Positions 60,401 through 64,000 of a stretch of 64,000 nt of DNA are shown here, piece after piece. Source of the stretch: Planctomycetota bacterium. Lineage in GTDB: Bacteria > Planctomycetota > UBA1135. The notes under the pieces are model-generated. The model was not told where the DNA came from. It saw only the letters and a program-made list of their open reading frames with translations, and ran no database searches. Position 1 is the stretch's first letter; every line of letters starts with the position of its first letter. The DNA lies in contig JAAESM010000004.1 of the NCBI GenBank assembly GCA_024229395.1, forward strand, positions 1-64,000, read 5' to 3'. The position numbers and the translations under genes are program-made.

Positions 60401-61674
60401 GGGCGCTGTTCGCGTTCTAGGCGCCACTGCAACCGGCGCTGCGCTTCGCTGCTGTCGAGTCCTGTTGGCACCTCCAGTTCGGCGAGCGTTTCCACCTCGG
60501 TGAACAGTAAGGCAAGCGAGTAGCGCGCTTCGGGGCTGAGCACCATATCGGAAGTCAGCATGGCGGATAACTCCGCCATTGGCTCCGGACCGGCGCAACG
60601 TAATAGGGCGTCGGCGGCGGCGGTCATCTCTTCCATGTTGCCATCTTTGAGCCATTGAAGCAGCGTATCTTGCATGCTGCTCAAACCACTGGCACCCATG
60701 GCTTCGAAAAGGCGCGCGCGACTATCGGCACCACTGATGGCAACTTGCAGGCGGCCTTCAAGATCAAAGGATTGCTCCAGAGCCCAGCGGCCGACGGGAT
60801 AACCGATCCACGCCAAGGTCTGCAAAGCATGCTCGCGCACGTAGCGGTCTTCATCCAAGGTCGTTTCGATGATCGCTTCGAATACCCAGTCAGGCATGCG
60901 TACCAGCACGAAGCGTGCGTCATCCACAGGGCGTAGGCGTTGCGAGATCAACTTCGATAGGGTGCGCCAGACTTCGGCGCGTTGATTGCGCGATGGCTTA
61001 AGCGCTTTGGTGTCAGGAAGTTGACGGTGCTTTTGCCATTTGGCCTGCACTTCCAATAGCCTGCGCCAATCGGCATCGAAGCCATTGCCTGGTTGCCACG
61101 TATCACTGGCAGGTAAAAAGGCCAATCCTTCCATGGTGCGGAAGCGTGCTTGCTGTAAGGCATCGGGGTCGTTGGATTCCTCGGTGTTGAGGATGTTCAA
61201 CAAGGCTTGCAAGCCAGCGCCAGAGCCATGCTGCAGCAGAGCCAAAGCGATATCGACATTGGCCACCCAGTCTTTTTCATACTTCAGGCGCAAGGTCAGG
61301 CGCGGCATCATGGCGCTGTCGCCACGCACGCGCAGCCAGGCATAAGCCCGCGTCTTGTCGATGGCCTCCATCTCACGATCCTCAACGATCGCCAATAAGG
61401 CGGCACTGAGTTCCAGGGAATCAGCTTCCTCCAAACGCGTACGAAAGCGTGCACCCATCTGTCCACCTTCCGACGCCAACTCCATTGCCTCAAGGAAGTC
61501 ATTGATTTGCTCTTCGCTGACTTCCGGCAAACCCTCTTCAGCAAAAGTTTGCAGCTGTTGTTCTAAGACCGCCTGCCACGCCAGCTCGACCTGTGGTGGC
61601 ACAGGTTGTTCTGCCTTGCTGCAGGCGCCTGTGCAGAGCAACAATATGAGGAGAAGACTGGAGGATTTCGACAT
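60397..61674 (-). CDS. Lipoprotein with HEAT repeats
   Basis: A 425-residue protein with a lipoprotein signal (LLLILLLCTGAC; lipobox TGAC). The rest is alpha-helical with HEAT-like repeats (REHALQTLAWIGYPVGRWAL, AAADALLRCAGPEPM). Such repeats bind proteins. It follows the pentahaem cytochrome gene by 11 bases on the same strand and may be part of its operon. Function unknown. Confidence 0.75.
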   Translation of the reverse strand: MSKSSSLLLILLLCTGACSKAEQPVPPQVELAWQAVLEQQLQTFAEEGLPEVSEEQINDFLEAMELASEGGQMGARFRTRLEEADSLELSAALLAIVEDREMEAIDKTRAYAWLRVRGDSAMMPRLTLRLKYEKDWVANVDIALALLQHGSGAGLQALLNILNTEESNDPDALQQARFRTMEGLAFLPASDTWQPGNGFDADWRRLLEVQAKWQKHRQLPDTKALKPSRNQRAEVWRTLSKLISQRLRPVDDARFVLVRMPDWVFEAIIETTLDEDRYVREHALQTLAWIGYPVGRWALEQSFDLEGRLQVAISGADSRARLFEAMGASGLSSMQDTLLQWLKDGNMEEMTAAADALLRCAGPEPMAELSAMLTSDMVLSPEARYSLALLFTEVETLAELEVPTGLDSSEAQRRLQWRLEREQRP

Positions 61675-61685
61675 GGATTCCCGGC

Positions 61686-62657
61686 TTAGACTTCCAGAGT
61701 GAGTCGCGACAACTCCTTGGCCTCATCATCGGGCAAGAAGGGGTTGGTGCGATAAAGCAAGCGTACCTCGGCAGTGCCGCTTTGCGTATCGCCATCGGCG
61801 GGCAATGCGTAACGTTCGGTGGCGCCGGAAGGTAACTGCGTATTGGTCAGGTCGGTCTCATCGCGATAGGGGTCACGGAAACGACGGATCTGAATCCAAG
61901 CACCCCAAGAACCATCATCTTGTTGCCAGCGCACTTGCAAATCCGCTGCGCGCGAGCGTTCGTCGGTGGGGAAGTTATGCCCGGCACCAACGTTCTCCAG
62001 AGTCACAAAAGCGCCTTCGCCATCCTTGCCGACCTTCATTTCGACTGCCGATTGCAGTGCCGCAAGATCATGCGAAGCCTTGAAGGCATGGTTGCGCCCC
62101 CGACGTCCACCAGCGCGGAACTCCTCGGGCATATGGCAATCAATGCAACCGGTGCCCTTCAGTTCCGCTGGTGCTGCGCGCCATTGTTCGACGGTCTTGT
62201 GTTGGTTGTGACAAGCGGCACAATGTTCGACCGACTCCATGCGCTCGGAGAACCGTGGTTGGCAAGGGGCATCGCTCTTGGCATTCGGATTCATGCTGCC
62301 AACACCACCATCTGGGTGCGAGTGGCAGCTCAGGCAATCCACGCCAAGGCCGCGTTCACTCTGCCGTGCCAGTACACGCTCACCAGGCTTGAAGGACAGC
62401 ACTGGGCGTGGAGCGTGACAAGCTAGGCATTCCTGGTTGGCGAAGTCATTCGACAAACGTCGCACCTCAGGGTTCTCGAAAGCGAACTGGTGATGCGATT
62501 CTTGCCATTCCGCCGCTACATCAGCATGACAAGCGAAACATTGCGTAGACGAGACCAAGCGCAGTGGGGCCTCGTTGCTGGGAGGCATCAACACCATCAC
62601 CAAAGCGATCACACCGCCTAAGGCTAGCAACCCAGAGAAAATGCCCTTTACTGACAT
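61686..62657 (-). CDS. Pentahaem c-type cytochrome
   Basis: A 323-residue protein with an N-terminal anchor helix (GLLALGGVIALVMVLM) and five CXXCH haem sites at residues 40-44, 77-81, 108-112, 146-150 and 171-175, like cytochrome c554-type proteins. The C-terminal half is beta-rich and haem-free, with GHNFPTDERSRAADLQVRW. It should carry electrons in the periplasm. It begins within the end of an ABC ATPase gene (10-base overlap), so the genes are translated together. Confidence 0.9.
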   Translation of the reverse strand: MSVKGIFSGLLALGGVIALVMVLMPPSNEAPLRLVSSTQCFACHADVAAEWQESHHQFAFENPEVRRLSNDFANQECLACHAPRPVLSFKPGERVLARQSERGLGVDCLSCHSHPDGGVGSMNPNAKSDAPCQPRFSERMESVEHCAACHNQHKTVEQWRAAPAELKGTGCIDCHMPEEFRAGGRRGRNHAFKASHDLAALQSAVEMKVGKDGEGAFVTLENVGAGHNFPTDERSRAADLQVRWQQDDGSWGAWIQIRRFRDPYRDETDLTNTQLPSGATERYALPADGDTQSGTAEVRLLYRTNPFLPDDEAKELSRLTLEV

Positions 62658-63310
62658 TGCAACACTCCATCGCTCAAGTTCATTTGCGTGCCGTTGAGGC
62701 GTGCGGCTTCTTCTGGATCATGGGTGACCAGTAAGACGGCAGCCGAGCTGCGTTCGAGTACTTGCTCGAGTAGATCAAAGCCGCTGTGACGGGCTTGTGG
62801 GTCCAGGCTGGCGAACGGTTCATCAAGCAGCAATAACTTGGGTTCCAATGCCAAGGCGCGTGCGAAGGCAAGGCGTCGGGCTTCGCCACCAGAAAGTTTG
62901 GCTGGCTTGCGTTTGATCAAGTTCTGTAAGCCAAGAGCAGTCAGGGTTTCCACGGCGACTTGTTGCACATTCGGAAGGCCGGCAGCCTTGCGGGCGTCGG
63001 TCACGTTCTGCAACACGGTGCGCGTTGGCCACAGACCTAGGTCCTGGAACACCAACTGCACATTGCGTTGCCAGGGTTGCAGCAAACTCTTGCAGTCAAC
63101 CGTGGCATCTTGACCGTTCAGGACGACCTTGCCCGAATCGGGAAGGTCAAGGCCGGCGATGATGCGCAACAGGGTGGTCTTGCCGGTGCCGCTTGGGCCT
63201 TGGATCGACACCCGTTGGCCGGCCTCAAGTTCAAAGCTGATCTTGTCCAAGACCTTGCGTTCGGCAAAGGACTTGCTGATCTGGGAAACTGCAAGTTGTG
63301 GGGAAGTCAT
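62648..63310 (-). CDS. ABC importer ATP-binding protein
   Basis: A 220-residue ATPase: Walker A GPSGTGKTT, Q-loop LVFQDLGLWP, signature LSGGEARRLAFARAL and Walker B LLLLDEPFASLD, of the type that serves inorganic-anion, iron and thiamine importers. The ATG at 63310 is set by the neighbour permease; nine upstream codons overlap the permease gene. The permease ends at this start. Its partner binding protein is outside the window. Confidence 0.88.
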   Translation of the reverse strand: MTSPQLAVSQISKSFAERKVLDKISFELEAGQRVSIQGPSGTGKTTLLRIIAGLDLPDSGKVVLNGQDATVDCKSLLQPWQRNVQLVFQDLGLWPTRTVLQNVTDARKAAGLPNVQQVAVETLTALGLQNLIKRKPAKLSGGEARRLAFARALALEPKLLLLDEPFASLDPQARHSGFDLLEQVLERSSAAVLLVTHDPEEAARLNGTQMNLSDGVLQCQ

Positions 63311-64000
63311 TAGTCTTTGAATCGAATGCTTTGCCACCAGGCGTGGAACATCACTGGCAGGAACAACAAGGCAACGAGGATGATCCCATAAGCGGCGACG
63401 AAGTTGTCACGCGCGAAGTGTAGGGCGTTGTAGTAGCGCACCGCGGCCGAGGAGTTGGCGGCTGGTAACAGGATCGCGAAATCCAATTCGCGTGCGCCGA
63501 AGGCAATGACCAGGCCTGCGGCTAACCACAAGGCCGAAGTGTGTCCGCCCAAGCGGTAGCGGAATAGGCGTTGCAAATAGCTGCAGCCAGCCAGCTCGGC
63601 GGTTTCCTCTTGGGCGTCGGGCACGCGGCTCATGATGTCGAGCAGGATGAACACAGCGATCGGCAAGAAGCGACCGGCAATCAACAAGGCCGGCAGGAAT
63701 AAGCTGGAATAGAACTGGTCCAACCACGGTTGGTTGAACATCAGAATCGAGCCGAAGCCAAGCGCCACGGAAGGTACCAATAGCGGCAGGCATAACAGGA
63801 TCACCAACAAGGAGCGCCAGCGGTTGCGGCAATGCAGGATTAAGTGCGCCCATAGAGGTGCCAGTAGCAAGCACAACGCACCGGCCAAACCGGCGAACTG
63901 CATGGTGCGCACCAGGCTGCTGCGGCCGTCGGTAATACCCTGTTGGAAGGCAGCACGGCTTACGTCGGACCAGGTTCGTTCGCTGAGTGGACCCTGCTTG
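63310..64000 (-). CDS. ABC importer permease, 5' end outside window
   Basis: The frame is open to the window edge, so only the C-terminal 229 residues are visible. Hydrophobic helices alternate with the conserved EETAELAGCSYLQRLFRYRL (the EAA loop) that docks to the ATPase. The upstream part read from the edge (SERTWSDVSRAAFQQG) is typical of the start of the second half of double permeases such as FbpB or ThiP. Iron, thiamine or similar import is likely; substrate not fixed. Confidence 0.8.
   Translation of the reverse strand, partial: KQGPLSERTWSDVSRAAFQQGITDGRSSLVRTMQFAGLAGALCLLLAPLWAHLILHCRNRWRSLLVILLCLPLLVPSVALGFGSILMFNQPWLDQFYSSLFLPALLIAGRFLPIAVFILLDIMSRVPDAQEETAELAGCSYLQRLFRYRLGGHTSALWLAAGLVIAFGARELDFAILLPAANSSAAVRYYNALHFARDNFVAAYGIILVALLFLPVMFHAWWQSIRFKD

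Noticed and set aside
1-64000. TGA read as tryptophan throughout (code 4 or 25)
   Set aside because: Many genes end in TGA within ATGA overlaps, and core genes use TGG for Trp, so the standard code holds.
1-64000. CRISPR array, prophage or transposon
   Set aside because: No regularly spaced repeats, integrase, transposase, capsid or terminase gene was found; tandem units at 4763 and 7118 are adjacent without spacers.

Overview
This 64 kb window is a gene-dense, moderately GC-rich stretch of a Gram-negative bacterial chromosome. No phage, insertion sequence or CRISPR array was seen. Exported HEAT/von Willebrand proteins, DDFNRA-type secreted lectin-like proteins, a GldG/DUF4340 ABC cluster after rho, and GYF-RDD membrane proteins suggest Planctomycetota or a neighbouring deep lineage. 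That placement is inferred from gene style, not from a marker phylogeny. TGA is used as a normal stop throughout, often in ATGA start/stop overlaps, so the standard bacterial code applies.

Layout. 0-5 kb: the end of frr, an oddly paired tRNA-Lys with a strong terminator, an exported protein, a DUF3750-like lipoprotein, and a divergent pair of a YhcC-type radical SAM protein and selB. 5-14 kb: universal stress protein plus Na/phosphate transporter, facing a leftward run of a TIM-barrel isomerase, amgK, murU-like, otsA-otsB fusion and a GH15 enzyme (cell-wall sugar recycling and trehalose). 14-22 kb: an exported HEAT/VWA protein, then rho overlapping a five-gene ABC/GldG/DUF4340 operon. 22-25 kb: guaB and guaA with a clear terminator.

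25.5-31.7 kb is accessory in character. A secreted protein gene interrupted by one TGA and a frameshifted membrane gene are followed by a leftward operon of an extremely acidic exported helical-repeat protein with a response regulator and a sensor kinase, and then an intact paralogue of the interrupted secreted gene. 31.8-41.5 kb holds comF, larC, gluQRS, an exported alpha-toroid/coiled-coil pair, a small lipoprotein, hisS-nadD, a parvulin and a phosphoesterase. 41.5-51 kb is core: yidC, mnmE, nrdR, an ATP-cone protein that looks like a radical-less anaerobic ribonucleotide reductase, and smc. 51-64 kb has an M28 peptidase, an OPT transporter, a GT2 enzyme, a YycJ-type hydrolase, a zinc-type ABC operon led by a His-rich outer-membrane-like protein, a GYF-RDD protein, and a leftward operon joining a pentahaem cytochrome to an ABC importer.

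Several unlinked genes carry a TACAAT/TAGAAT-type -10 box only 5-9 bases before the start codon, so leaderless transcription may be common here. The best candidates for undescribed biology are the acidic-repeat/two-component unit (26982-30381), the nrdR-coupled NrdD-like protein (44904-47052), the cytochrome/importer operon (60397-64000) and the zinc operon with its His-rich partner (55368-59484).
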